Assembly (NCBI GenBank): GCA_016875225.1
Contig: VGRW01000003.1
Location: forward strand, 50,555-114,554
Origin: Deltaproteobacteria bacterium
GTDB lineage: Bacteria > Myxococcota_A > UBA9160 > SZUA-336
DNA length: 64,000 bases
Direction of reading: 5' to 3'
Shown here: in pieces, positions 25,854 through 33,904 of the stretch
How positions within the stretch are numbered: position 1 is the first letter of the stretch
Layout: each line of letters begins with the position of its first letter
Program-made: the position numbers and the translations under genes
The notes under the pieces: generated by a model
Told to the model about the DNA's origin: nothing
The model's input: only the letters and a program-made list of their open reading frames with translations
The model's database searches: none

Positions 25854-26666
25854 ATGGAGCCGCAAGTGGTCCGCTACGAAGTCGACGGCGCCGTCGCGCT
25901 GGTCACGCTCGATCGCCCTCGCTACCGAAACGCACAGAGCTGGCAGATGCTCGACCAGCTCGACGCCGCGCTCGACCGCGCCTGCGCCGACAAGGCCGTG
26001 AAGGTCGCGATCGTGCGCGGTGAGGGCGCGCACTTCTCCGCCGGCCACGACCTCGGAACGCCGGAGCAGATCGAGGACCGCAAGCTGCGCGGAATTCCCG
26101 ACACCGGCCTGCTCGAGTACGAGACGTTCCGGAGGTACAACCTCGACTACACGCTGAAGTGGCGCAACCTGCCCAAGCCCACCGTCGCGATGGTGCGCGG
26201 CTACTGCATCTACGGCGGCTGGATGATCGCGGCGGCGATGGACGTGGTCTTCGCCTCGCCCGATGCTCGCTTCCTCGCCGGACAGGTCGAGTACTTCTCG
26301 ATCCCATGGGACGTCGGCGCGCGCAAAGCGAAGGAGCTGCTTTTCGAGTCGCGCTTCATCGGCGCCGAGGAGGCGCGCGAGCTCGGCTTGGTGAATCGCG
26401 TGATTGCCAGCGAGGACCTCGAGCGAGAGACGGTCGCCTGGGCCAAGCGCGTGGCCGACCAGCCGCACGGCGCCCTGCGCATGGCGAAGCTCGCGATCAA
26501 CAAGGTCCAGGACCTGCAGGGCTTCAGCAGCTCGATGGAGGGCGCCTTCGCCGATTTCCTGGTGCTCGCGCAGATGGGCGGCCATCCGCGAAAGCCCGCC
26601 GAGAACCGTCGGCTCGGCGGCGTCGACCTCGCTCTTCGCGGTGCGCGCGGCGAGCGAGAGTCGTGA
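25854..26666 (+). CDS. Enoyl-CoA hydratase/isomerase family protein lacking one catalytic Glu
   Basis: A 270-residue crotonase-fold protein. The CoA-binding and oxyanion segments are present: FSAGHDLG and YGGWMIAAAMD. Where hydratases have the first catalytic glutamate (GGGCEL), this protein has methionine (YGGWMI); a glutamate remains near the second site (GQVEYFSIPWD). It may thus be an isomerase, hydrolase or other crotonase rather than a classical hydratase. It forms an operon-like pair with the next family member, 36 bp downstream. Confidence 0.85.
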   Translation: MEPQVVRYEVDGAVALVTLDRPRYRNAQSWQMLDQLDAALDRACADKAVKVAIVRGEGAHFSAGHDLGTPEQIEDRKLRGIPDTGLLEYETFRRYNLDYTLKWRNLPKPTVAMVRGYCIYGGWMIAAAMDVVFASPDARFLAGQVEYFSIPWDVGARKAKELLFESRFIGAEEARELGLVNRVIASEDLERETVAWAKRVADQPHGALRMAKLAINKVQDLQGFSSSMEGAFADFLVLAQMGGHPRKPAENRRLGGVDLALRGARGERES

Positions 26667-26702
26667 GACACTGACGGCACGAACCGAGCGGGAGTGGCTG
26701 CG

Positions 26703-27455
26703 ATGGCGGGTCTGGTGCTTCGCGACGACAGCGAGGGCGTGGCCGTGCTGACGCTCAACCGCCCCGAGGTGCTGAACGCGCTCTCGCCGAAGCTCTTCGA
26801 GGAGCTGCGCGCGCACGTCGACCGCCTGGCCGACGAGACCGGGTCCGTGGGCTGCGTGGTGCTGCAGGGCGCCGGACGCTCGTTCTCGGCCGGCAACGAC
26901 CTGAACGCGATCCGCGCCGGCGAGCGCGCGCCGTCGCCGCACTTCCAGGCGGAGACGCTCGAGGCGATCGAGCGCCTGCCGCAGCCGGTGATCGCCGCCG
27001 TTCAGGGCCACTGCTACACCGGCGCGCTCGAGCTCGTGCTGGCCTGCGATCTTCTCGTCGTCGCGGAGTCGGCGAAGCTCGCCGACACGCACGGCAAGTG
27101 GGGAATGACGCCGACCTGGGGCATGAGCCAGCGCCTGCCGCGCCGGATCGGGGGGCTTCGCGCGAAGGAGCTGATGTTCAGCGGCCGCGCGGTCACGGGG
27201 CGTGAAGCGGTCGCGATCGGGCTCGCCAACGCCTGCGTTCCGGACGCCGAGCTCGCGGCGCACGCGCTCGGGCTGGCGCGCGAGATCGCGGCCAACTCCT
27301 GGTTCACGCTCCGCACCGAGAAGAAGCTGCTGCGCGAGGGGCAGGACCTGCCCGCCAGCCAGGCGCTCGCCTACGAGCGCGCGAACAGCCCGGGCGCCGG
27401 GCCCGACATGGCCAAGCGCCTGGAGTCGTTCGGTGCCGGAGGGAAGAAGCGCTAG
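26703..27455 (+). CDS. Enoyl-CoA hydratase/isomerase family protein
   Basis: A 250-residue crotonase-superfamily protein with GRSFSAGNDLNAI for CoA binding and YTGALELVLACD, which keeps the first glutamate. The second catalytic position lies in DTHGKWGMTPTWG, where no glutamate is evident. The ATG at 26703 has GGGAG eight bases upstream. Its TAG stop overlaps the stop of the convergent rhodanese gene in a shared GCTAGC. Likely role is in fatty or aromatic acyl-CoA metabolism with its neighbour. Confidence 0.87.
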   Translation: MAGLVLRDDSEGVAVLTLNRPEVLNALSPKLFEELRAHVDRLADETGSVGCVVLQGAGRSFSAGNDLNAIRAGERAPSPHFQAETLEAIERLPQPVIAAVQGHCYTGALELVLACDLLVVAESAKLADTHGKWGMTPTWGMSQRLPRRIGGLRAKELMFSGRAVTGREAVAIGLANACVPDAELAAHALGLAREIAANSWFTLRTEKKLLREGQDLPASQALAYERANSPGAGPDMAKRLESFGAGGKKR

Positions 27456-27856
27456 CAGCCCGTGCAGGGCAGCTGCTTCTGCCGCCAGCCGCTCATGTCG
27501 CCCTCGAGGTGGCGCAGGTCGGCGAAGCCCGCGTCCTCGAGTGTGCCGAGCGCGCGGAAGGCGCGCGGACCGCGCTCGCAGTAGACCACCACCTGCCGGT
27601 CGCGCGACGGTCCGAGCTCGTCGATGCGCTCCTCGACCTGGTCGTACGGCAGGTTCACGGCCCCGGGAATGTGCCCGGCCGCGAACTCCTTGGGCGAGCG
27701 CACATCGAGCACGAGCGGCGCGTCGCTCGCCTCCATCCGCGCGAGCAGCTCCTGGTCCGAGATCGACGGCACGCCGAAGCCGCAGCCCGTCGAGAGGCCA
27801 AGAGCGAGCGCGGCGGCGTAGAATGCAGGCCGCGAAAAGCGAAGGAGCCGCATCAT
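27452..27856 (-). CDS. Rhodanese-domain lipoprotein
   Basis: A 134-residue protein with a lipoprotein-type signal (AAALALGLSTGC) and one rhodanese domain. The active-site loop VVYCERGPRAFRA holds the catalytic cysteine, and VLDVRSPKEFAAGHIPGA is the typical entry motif. It probably handles persulfide sulfur in the periplasm. The two possible ATG codons (27856, 27853) overlap the start of the divergent acyl-CoA dehydrogenase, an unusually tight head-to-head arrangement. It ends in CTGC, a second cysteine pair. Confidence 0.87.
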   Translation of the reverse strand: MMRLLRFSRPAFYAAALALGLSTGCGFGVPSISDQELLARMEASDAPLVLDVRSPKEFAAGHIPGAVNLPYDQVEERIDELGPSRDRQVVVYCERGPRAFRALGTLEDAGFADLRHLEGDMSGWRQKQLPCTGC

Positions 27857-29075
27857 GCAGGTCGCACCTGTCACCGGACTCGGGGATGAGATCAACGAGA
27901 TCCGCCTGCGAACCGCCGAGATCGTCACGAAGGAGATCATTCCGAACGAGAACTCGCTGCGCTACGGGGGCCCCGAGAAGCGCCGCGAGCTGTACCAGTC
28001 GATCCAGCGCAAGGTGAAGCAGGCGGGGCTCTGGGCGCCGCACCTGCCCGAGGAATACGGCGGGATGGGGATCGGCTTCCTGAAGCACGCCTACATGAAC
28101 GAGATCCTCGCCTGGAGCCCGTTCTCGTCGGGCCTGTTCGGCTGCCAGGCGCCCAACTCGGGCAACCAGACCATCCTGGTGAAGTACGGCACCGAGGAGC
28201 AGAAGAAGAAGTGGCTCGAGCCGCTGGTGCGCGGCGAGATCGAGTCCTGCTTCTCGATGACCGAGCCGAACCAACCCGGCTCCAACCCGTACGCGATCAA
28301 GACCCGCGCGGTGCGCGACGGGAACGACTGGGTGATCAACGGCCACAAGTGGTTCACGTCCAACGGCCGGCGCGCCGCGTTCGCGATCGTGATGTGCCGC
28401 ACCGAGGAGGACGGCGGCGAGAGCGGCGTGCGCGATCGCATGACCCAGATCATCGTGCCCACCAACACGCCGGGCTTCAATGTGGTGCGAAGCGTGCCGG
28501 TCTGGGGCCACGAGCACGGCGACCACTGCGAGATCATCTACGACAACGTGCGCGTGCCGATCACGAACGCACTCGGGCACCGCGGCAGCGGCCACCAGGC
28601 CGCGCAGGACCGGCTCGGCGCGGGACGCGTCTTCCACTGCATGAACGCCGTGGGCCAGATGTGGCGCGCCTTCGACCTGATGGTGCAGCGCTCGATCGAG
28701 CGCGAGGTGCACGGCGGCAAGCTCGAGACCAAGCAGTTCATCCAGGGCTTCATCGCCGACTCGTTCATGGACATCCAGAGCGCGCGGCTCATGACGCTGC
28801 ACTGCGCGCACGTGATGGACGCGGGGGGCGACATCCGCACGATGATCTCGGCGATCAAGATCTTCGTGCCGGCCGCCTTCGAGCGCGTGGTCGACCGCGC
28901 GATCCAGGTCTGGGGCGCCGCGGGCGTCTCGAGCGACCTGCCGCTCGAGGCCATGTACAAGGGCGCGCGCACGCTGCGCATCGCCGACGGCCCCGACGAG
29001 GTGCACCGGCTGCTGATCGCGAAGAACGTGCTCAAGCGCTACCACGCCGGCGAGTCGTGGGACTTCGGGCTCTAG
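27855..29075 (+). CDS. Acyl-CoA dehydrogenase, ACAD10/11-like
   Basis: A 406-residue flavoprotein that should oxidise an acyl-CoA between C2 and C3. The FAD-binding CFSMTEPNQPGSNP and NGHKWFTSNG segments are clear. Near the C-terminus the motif IADGPDEVHRLLIAK replaces the YEGT(S/A)EIQ of classical enzymes, so the usual catalytic glutamate position is aspartate; this is the pattern of the ACAD10/11 branch. GAAGGAG lies upstream of the ATG. Two dehydratase subunits follow after 1 bp and 11 bp, so dehydrogenation and (R)-specific hydration may be linked. Confidence 0.92.
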   Translation: MQVAPVTGLGDEINEIRLRTAEIVTKEIIPNENSLRYGGPEKRRELYQSIQRKVKQAGLWAPHLPEEYGGMGIGFLKHAYMNEILAWSPFSSGLFGCQAPNSGNQTILVKYGTEEQKKKWLEPLVRGEIESCFSMTEPNQPGSNPYAIKTRAVRDGNDWVINGHKWFTSNGRRAAFAIVMCRTEEDGGESGVRDRMTQIIVPTNTPGFNVVRSVPVWGHEHGDHCEIIYDNVRVPITNALGHRGSGHQAAQDRLGAGRVFHCMNAVGQMWRAFDLMVQRSIEREVHGGKLETKQFIQGFIADSFMDIQSARLMTLHCAHVMDAGGDIRTMISAIKIFVPAAFERVVDRAIQVWGAAGVSSDLPLEAMYKGARTLRIADGPDEVHRLLIAKNVLKRYHAGESWDFGL

Positions 29076-29076
29076 C

Positions 29077-29598
29077 ATGGCGATCAAGAAGTTCCCGGTC
29101 GAGGCGAGCCACATCCTGATGTTCGCGCGCGCGATCAACGACCCGAACCCGATCTACTCCGACGAGGAGGTCGCGAAGAAGTCGGAGCTCGGCGCGATTC
29201 CGGCGCCGCCGACGTTCACTCAGGCGTCCGCGCAGTTCGACCCGGACTACTTCCTGCGCCCGAAGATCGGCCAGCCCTGGTTCGGCTCCGCGAAGGAGCC
29301 GAGCGGGATCCGGCGCGAGCCGGCCGGCGCGGACGCCTCGGGCGCTTCGCGTCCGAGCGGCGCGGCGGCGGGCGGCCTGCACGCCGAGCAGCACTTCGAG
29401 TACCACCGGCCGCTGGTCGCGGGAATGGTGCTCACCGCGAAGACGAAGCCCGGCAAGACCTGGGAGAAGGAGGGCAAGCGCGGCGGCAAGCTGCACTTCT
29501 CCGAGTCGATTACGGAGTACTACGACGCGAGCGGCGAGCTCGTGGTGACCGCGCGCGGTGTCGGTGTGCGCACCGAGCGCGTGATCGAGCAGAAGTAG
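29077..29598 (+). CDS. FAS1-type dehydratase partner subunit (second copy)
   Basis: A 173-residue hotdog protein of the MaoC N-terminal family, similar in layout to the product of 16687-17181: FARAINDPNPIYSDE and APPTFTQAS near the N-terminus. An Ala/Gly/Ser-rich insert (about residues 80-100) precedes QHFEYHRPLVAGMVL. It lies 1 bp after the acyl-CoA dehydrogenase stop. It probably forms a heterodimer with the catalytic MaoC subunit encoded next. Confidence 0.88.
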   Translation: MAIKKFPVEASHILMFARAINDPNPIYSDEEVAKKSELGAIPAPPTFTQASAQFDPDYFLRPKIGQPWFGSAKEPSGIRREPAGADASGASRPSGAAAGGLHAEQHFEYHRPLVAGMVLTAKTKPGKTWEKEGKRGGKLHFSESITEYYDASGELVVTARGVGVRTERVIEQK

Positions 29599-29609
29599 GA
29601 GGATTGCAG

Positions 29610-30032
29610 ATGCCGCTTCGAGCCAGCCAGCTTTCGGTCGGCGACGCGCGCGAGGAGGTCGTGATCGAGAACCTCTCGCGCACCCAGCTCGTCATGTACG
29701 CGGGCGCCTCGGGCGACTACAACCCGGTGCACACCGACGAGGTCTTCGCGACCAAGGTCGCCGGCTACCCGACGGTGTTCGCGCACGGAATGCTCAGCAT
29801 GGGCGCGACCGGCCGCATGCTCACCAACTGGGTCGGCGACGGGCGGCTCACCAAGTACGGCGTGCGCTTCGTCGCGCAGGTCTGGCCGGGCGATTCGCTC
29901 ACCGCGCGCGCGGTGGTCGACGCGATCCGCCACGAGAACGGCGTGGCGCTGGCCGACCTCACCGTCGTGACGGTGAACCAGGACGGGAAGGAAGTCGTCT
30001 CCGGCTACGCGTGCGCGCGGCTGGATCCGTAG
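29610..30032 (+). CDS. MaoC-like (R)-specific dehydratase subunit (second copy)
   Basis: A 140-residue hotdog protein with the hydratase-2 motif GASGDYNPVHTDE and HGMLSMG, including the catalytic Asp and His. AGGAGG lies seven bases before the ATG at 29610, which decides against the earlier TTG at 29604. It is the third gene of an acyl-CoA dehydrogenase/dehydratase operon. Its 3' end overlaps a convergent gene by 28 bp. Confidence 0.9.
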   Translation: MPLRASQLSVGDAREEVVIENLSRTQLVMYAGASGDYNPVHTDEVFATKVAGYPTVFAHGMLSMGATGRMLTNWVGDGRLTKYGVRFVAQVWPGDSLTARAVVDAIRHENGVALADLTVVTVNQDGKEVVSGYACARLDP

Positions 30033-30958
30033 CGCGAGACGAACCCCAGGTAGGCGTGCACGTCGATCAGGTCCTGCGCGCCCAGAGGAGCCAGCCGCTC
30101 GAGAAGCGCTCGCCCCATGCGCAGGTGCTTGTCCCAGGTGCGCGGGTTCGGCTCCACCTGGTAGGCCAGGTCGAAGCGCAGCCGGTCCGCGGCCGGCTTG
30201 CTGACCTCGGGCTTGAGCAGCAGGAACGCGTCCGGTCGCGCCAGGAACGGAAGCGCCGTGGCGAGGCTCCACTTCGAGGCCGCGGTCTTCACCGGGAGCG
30301 AGAGCTCGGCGACGGTCTCGAGGTAATCGGCGAGCGCCGGACCCGGCTGGTCCGCCAGCCCGAGCAGCTGAAAGAGCGCGGCGAAGAAACCCTTCGCCCC
30401 CGCGCCGTCCGCGAGCCCGTCGCGGAGCACCGCGAGCTCGACGCGATTCAGCACACCCGCGCGCTTCGCGACTTCGAGCGCGCGCTTGGCGAGCTCGGGC
30501 AGATCGCCGCCTGCGAGCAGCCGCTCGCCCTGCCCGCCGCCGAGTGACTCGACGAAGAGCGCGTGGGCGCCCGCGCGCGGCGCGCGCTCGCGCTCCAGGT
30601 AGCTCGGATCCGCGAAGCCGCCCGCGAACTGCCGCACGAGCTCGTCCGCTCCCTGCTGGACCGTGACGCGCGGCTGGCTGACCTGGAACCTCCCCTGCTT
30701 GAACGGGGGCAGGTTGTCGAGCCAGAGATCGCTCTGCACGCCCGAGGGCTCTAGCGAGCGAAGCACCATCGTCTTCAGCCCGTCGCCCGGAGCTTCCGCG
30801 ACCGCGTCGCGAAAGCAGACGACCGCCTTCGCTCCCTCGATCTGCATCACCCGGCCGGGTCCCCACTCGCGCATGCGCGGGTTCTCGACGTAGCTATCGG
30901 CCTCGATCGCCGTGGCCAGTGCAGGCTCACTCAAGACGACTCCTCCGCTCGTTCGCAT
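30005..30958 (-). CDS. DUF3553-like protein with a large unrecognised C-terminal domain
   Basis: A 317-residue protein. Residues about 25-60 (VENPRMREWGPGRVMQIEG, then KAVVCFRD) match the small DUF3553/CarD-like beta fold. The remaining 250 residues are helical, without signal peptide or known catalytic motif; GGGQGERLLAGGDLPELA and AYLGFVSRYG are notable. I do not recognise a function; a nucleic-acid-associated role is a guess from the N-terminal fold alone. ATG 30958 is the likely start, divergent from the SDR at 31059. Confidence 0.7.
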   Translation of the reverse strand: MRTSGGVVLSEPALATAIEADSYVENPRMREWGPGRVMQIEGAKAVVCFRDAVAEAPGDGLKTMVLRSLEPSGVQSDLWLDNLPPFKQGRFQVSQPRVTVQQGADELVRQFAGGFADPSYLERERAPRAGAHALFVESLGGGQGERLLAGGDLPELAKRALEVAKRAGVLNRVELAVLRDGLADGAGAKGFFAALFQLLGLADQPGPALADYLETVAELSLPVKTAASKWSLATALPFLARPDAFLLLKPEVSKPAADRLRFDLAYQVEPNPRTWDKHLRMGRALLERLAPLGAQDLIDVHAYLGFVSRYGSSRAHA

Positions 30959-31058
30959 GTCGCGAACGCGAACACGGTCGAGCGTCGATTCGCCCGGACC
31001 CCGCCAGCGTAGCGCGCGATCGCGGATTCCGCGCCCCGCATGGCATGATGCGGCGCAT

Positions 31059-31820
31059 ATGGCACTGCGCTTGGACGGAAAGGTCGCCCTGATCACGGGC
31101 GGCTCTCGGGGAATCGGCAAGGGAATCGCGACCGCATTCGCGCGCGCCGGCGCACAGGTGATGATCACCTCGCGCAAGGCCGAGGGCTGCGAAGCCGCCG
31201 CGAAAGAGATCGGGCCGAGCGCCCACTGGGAGACCAGCAACATCGGCCGGCCCGAAGACGCCGAGCGCGTGATCGGCGCGACGCTCGACCGGCTCGGCCG
31301 GCTCGACATCCTGGTGAACAACGCCGCCACCAATCCCTACGCCGGCCCGACGATCGACGTCGACCTGCCGCGCTGGGAGAAAACGCTCCAGGTGAACCTG
31401 ACCGCCCCGCTCTTCTGGACCCAGCTCGCCTGGCGCCGCTTCATGCGCGAGAACGGCGGCGCGATCGTGAACATCTCGAGCGTCGGGGGCCTGGCGACCA
31501 ACCCGATCCTCGGCGTCTACGACGTCTCGAAGGCCGCGCTGATCCACCTGACCAAGCAGCTCGCCGCCGAGCTCGGCCCGCGCGTGCGCGTGAACGCGAT
31601 CGCACCCGGCCTGATCCGCACCGACTTCGCGCGCGCACTCTGGGAAGGAGGCCGCGGTGACCAGGTCGCAAAGGCCTACCCGCTGAAGCGCCTCGGCGAG
31701 CCCGAAGACGTCGCCGCCGCCGCGCTCTATCTCGCCGACGACGCTTCCAGCGGCTGGGTCACCGGCCACACGATCGTGCTCGACGGCGGCGGCCTGATCG
31801 GCTTCCAGAAGGTGGGCTGA
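31059..31820 (+). CDS. Short-chain dehydrogenase/reductase
   Basis: A 253-residue classical SDR: TGGSRGIGKG near the N-terminus, LVNNAATNPYAG, catalytic Ser in NISSVGG and YDVSK as the active-site Tyr/Lys. GWVTGHTIVLDGG at the end is typical of FabG-like enzymes. Likely a 3-oxoacyl or alcohol dehydrogenase acting with the nearby acyl-CoA genes. It reads toward the TRL lipoprotein genes. Confidence 0.92.
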   Translation: MALRLDGKVALITGGSRGIGKGIATAFARAGAQVMITSRKAEGCEAAAKEIGPSAHWETSNIGRPEDAERVIGATLDRLGRLDILVNNAATNPYAGPTIDVDLPRWEKTLQVNLTAPLFWTQLAWRRFMRENGGAIVNISSVGGLATNPILGVYDVSKAALIHLTKQLAAELGPRVRVNAIAPGLIRTDFARALWEGGRGDQVAKAYPLKRLGEPEDVAAAALYLADDASSGWVTGHTIVLDGGGLIGFQKVG

Positions 31821-31862
31821 GCGAGGCCCGGTCGAGCGCCGTTGCGAGATCTGCGATTGCCC

Positions 31863-32237
31863 TCAGTCGCCGTAGACGATCGTCGTGAACTCGACATAGA
31901 GGCCCAACACGTTCATGACCTCGTAGTCGGCGTGCCGCACATGCGTGATGCCGCCATCGCGGGCCGCGTCCTGGATCGACGCTGACCCCCACGACGCCAG
32001 CGGGAGCCCGGTGATCAGGATGTCGCGGATGTAGTGGACCTGCGCGGTTCCCTTCTTCGTCCCGAACGACGTGTCGCGAAAATCCAGCTGTAGAGGGGCG
32101 CGATGACTCCCGTAGAGGAATCCCAGCGCCGGCCGAACAGGGGCGTCGTACCCGCCCGACTGAGGCAGAAGGCACCCGGTCGACCACATCGCGAGCAAGC
32201 CCAGCAGCAACCACCGGGTCGCAAGAGAACGCGCCAT
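31863..32237 (-). CDS. TRL-like lipoprotein A
   Basis: A 124-residue lipoprotein (signal ending LAMWSTGC) with a TRL domain: GTKKGTAQVHYI, GSASIQDAARDGGITHV and a final YVEFTTIVYGD. TRL proteins are small, widespread, mostly uncharacterised exported proteins. It is preceded by a paralogue (32246-32578) with 8 bp between them; the two share the DGGI..(V/I)(R/K)HADYE...(T/V)VYG(D/E) pattern. Confidence 0.82.
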   Translation of the reverse strand: MARSLATRWLLLGLLAMWSTGCLLPQSGGYDAPVRPALGFLYGSHRAPLQLDFRDTSFGTKKGTAQVHYIRDILITGLPLASWGSASIQDAARDGGITHVRHADYEVMNVLGLYVEFTTIVYGD

Positions 32238-32245
32238 CTCGCGGG

Positions 32246-32578
32246 CTACTCGCCGTATACGACGGTCGTAAAGCGCGAGAACACTCCAAGCACGCTCATG
32301 TACTCGTAGTCCGCGTGCTTGATGCTGCTGATGCCACCGTCTTGAGCGGCAGCGCGAGCACTGGCGTCGCCGAACGACACGAGGCCGAGAATGTTGGTAG
32401 CAGTCGCCTCACCGCGCTTCGGCCCCGTCTGTGTGGACTCGAACTGAGTATCCAGTGGCGCCGAGATGCTCGTAAAGACGAACGCCGCTGGCGGAACCAC
32501 AGGCGCCGAGAGAAAACCCACGCAGGCGGTCGACGACAACGCCAACAATGAAATTGCACCGATCAACACCGCACGCAT
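32246..32578 (-). CDS. TRL-like lipoprotein B
   Basis: A 110-residue lipoprotein (signal ending LALSSTAC) with the TRL features GPKRGEATATNILGLVSFGD, DGGISSIKHADYEY and FTTVVYGE. GGGAGAGG precedes the ATG. It is the upstream member of a tandem pair. The 219 bp separating it from the next gene (32579-32797) hold no convincing gene or RNA. Confidence 0.83.
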   Translation of the reverse strand: MRAVLIGAISLLALSSTACVGFLSAPVVPPAAFVFTSISAPLDTQFESTQTGPKRGEATATNILGLVSFGDASARAAAQDGGISSIKHADYEYMSVLGVFSRFTTVVYGE

Positions 32579-32797
32579 GAGCCTCTCCCAATCAGTTTGC
32601 GGCCGTCGCCACGTCTGACTAGCAGCAGATCATGCAGAGCCACTCGCGTCAAGCGGGTATCCGGAGCGGCCAGACTGCCCGAATTAAGTCGGCCACGCGC
32701 GGCTTCTCTTTCTCGGCATAGGCGGGCGTTGTGGCGAACACGGCCTTTTCCGTAGCCGACAGGCGAGTGAGTCGCGGGAGCGCGCTGGGCTCATCTC

Positions 32798-33904
32798 CTA
32801 GCGCCGCGAGTCGGGCGCAGATCTTCGGATCGCGCCCTCGGCTGGACGCCAGCCGGCGTACTTCGGGTGATCGGCGCCGATCGGCAGCTCGACCGGGCGG
32901 CCCGTCTCGGACGAGTGGTAGATCGCCGTCGCGAGCTCGAGCGAGGCGCGCGCGTCGGCGATCGTCACCGGGAGCGCCGCGCCGGTCGTGATCGCGGCGT
33001 GGAAGGCGGCGATTTGTCCGGGGTAGCCCTCGGCGCCGGGGTCGAAGCCGGCGAGGCAGTCGTCGATGCGCCGCTGCGCCTCGGCCGAGGCCGGTGTGAT
33101 CGTCCACGGCTCCGCGCCCGGCGTGTAAGGCGCGAGGCTGCTCTCGGCGACGAGATGTTCGAAGCACAGCCGCAGTCGCGAGATCTCGCGCGCCGAGCCG
33201 AGCGTCGCCGAAAGCGTCGCGAGTGCGCCGCTTTCGAGCTCGAGCGCGACGACCGCGCAGTCCTCGCTCTCGATCGGATTCACGCGCGTCGCGAGCCGGG
33301 CGAAGACCGAGCGCGGCGGCCCGCAGAGCCAGTACAGGAGATCGTGGGCGTGGATCGCGTGCGAGACGCAGACGCCGCCGAGCTCGCTCTCGAAGCGGCC
33401 GCGCCACGGCACCGCGTAGTAGTCGGCGCCGCGCGTCCACGCCGTCTCGACCGTCGCGAGATGGCAGCGCCCGGCGACGCCCTCGGCGACCAGACGGCGC
33501 AGCCGCGCGATGCCGCGCCCGAAGCGGTACTGGAAGATCGGCATGAGCCGGCCCTTCGAGGCGGCCTCGCAGCGCGCGAGCTCGTCGACGTCGGCGAGCG
33601 AGCCGGCGAGCGGCTTCTCGCAGATCGCGTGGCGGCCCGCCGCGAGCGCAGCGCGCAGCATCGGAACGTGCGCGACCGGCGGCGTGCAAATGTCGATCAC
33701 ATCGATCCCGTCGCGCGCGACGAGCTCATCGAAGCGCTCGGTCGTGAACGGGATGCCGAACAGCAGCTTCGCGAGCCCGAGCTTGCCGGCGTCGGTGTCG
33801 CAGACCGCGGCGATCTCGAAGCGGTCGCCCAGGTCGCGGTAGGCCGTGAGATGCTGGAAGCCGATCCCGAGACCGACCACGGCGACGCGGAGCCGATCGC
33901 TCAC
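32798..33904 (-). CDS. Gfo/Idh/MocA-family oxidoreductase 1
   Basis: A 368-residue NAD(P)-dependent oxidoreductase: Rossmann start VAVVGLGIGFQH, cofactor-proximal CEKPLAGSLADVDEL with the conserved EKP, and a C-terminal substrate domain ending PVELPIGADHPKYAGW. Members act on sugars, inositols or related polyols. The GTG start overlaps the stop of a second family member (GTGA). The extra residues after YAGWRP are unusual and may be non-functional read-on. Confidence 0.9.
   Translation of the reverse strand: MSDRLRVAVVGLGIGFQHLTAYRDLGDRFEIAAVCDTDAGKLGLAKLLFGIPFTTERFDELVARDGIDVIDICTPPVAHVPMLRAALAAGRHAICEKPLAGSLADVDELARCEAASKGRLMPIFQYRFGRGIARLRRLVAEGVAGRCHLATVETAWTRGADYYAVPWRGRFESELGGVCVSHAIHAHDLLYWLCGPPRSVFARLATRVNPIESEDCAVVALELESGALATLSATLGSAREISRLRLCFEHLVAESSLAPYTPGAEPWTITPASAEAQRRIDDCLAGFDPGAEGYPGQIAAFHAAITTGAALPVTIADARASLELATAIYHSSETGRPVELPIGADHPKYAGWRPAEGAIRRSAPDSRR

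Noticed and set aside
32649..32797. Minus-strand tail frame after the first Gfo/Idh gene, with an apparently protein-like ending
   Set aside because: It is out of frame with the oxidoreductase, has no start of its own in the gap and matches no family I know.
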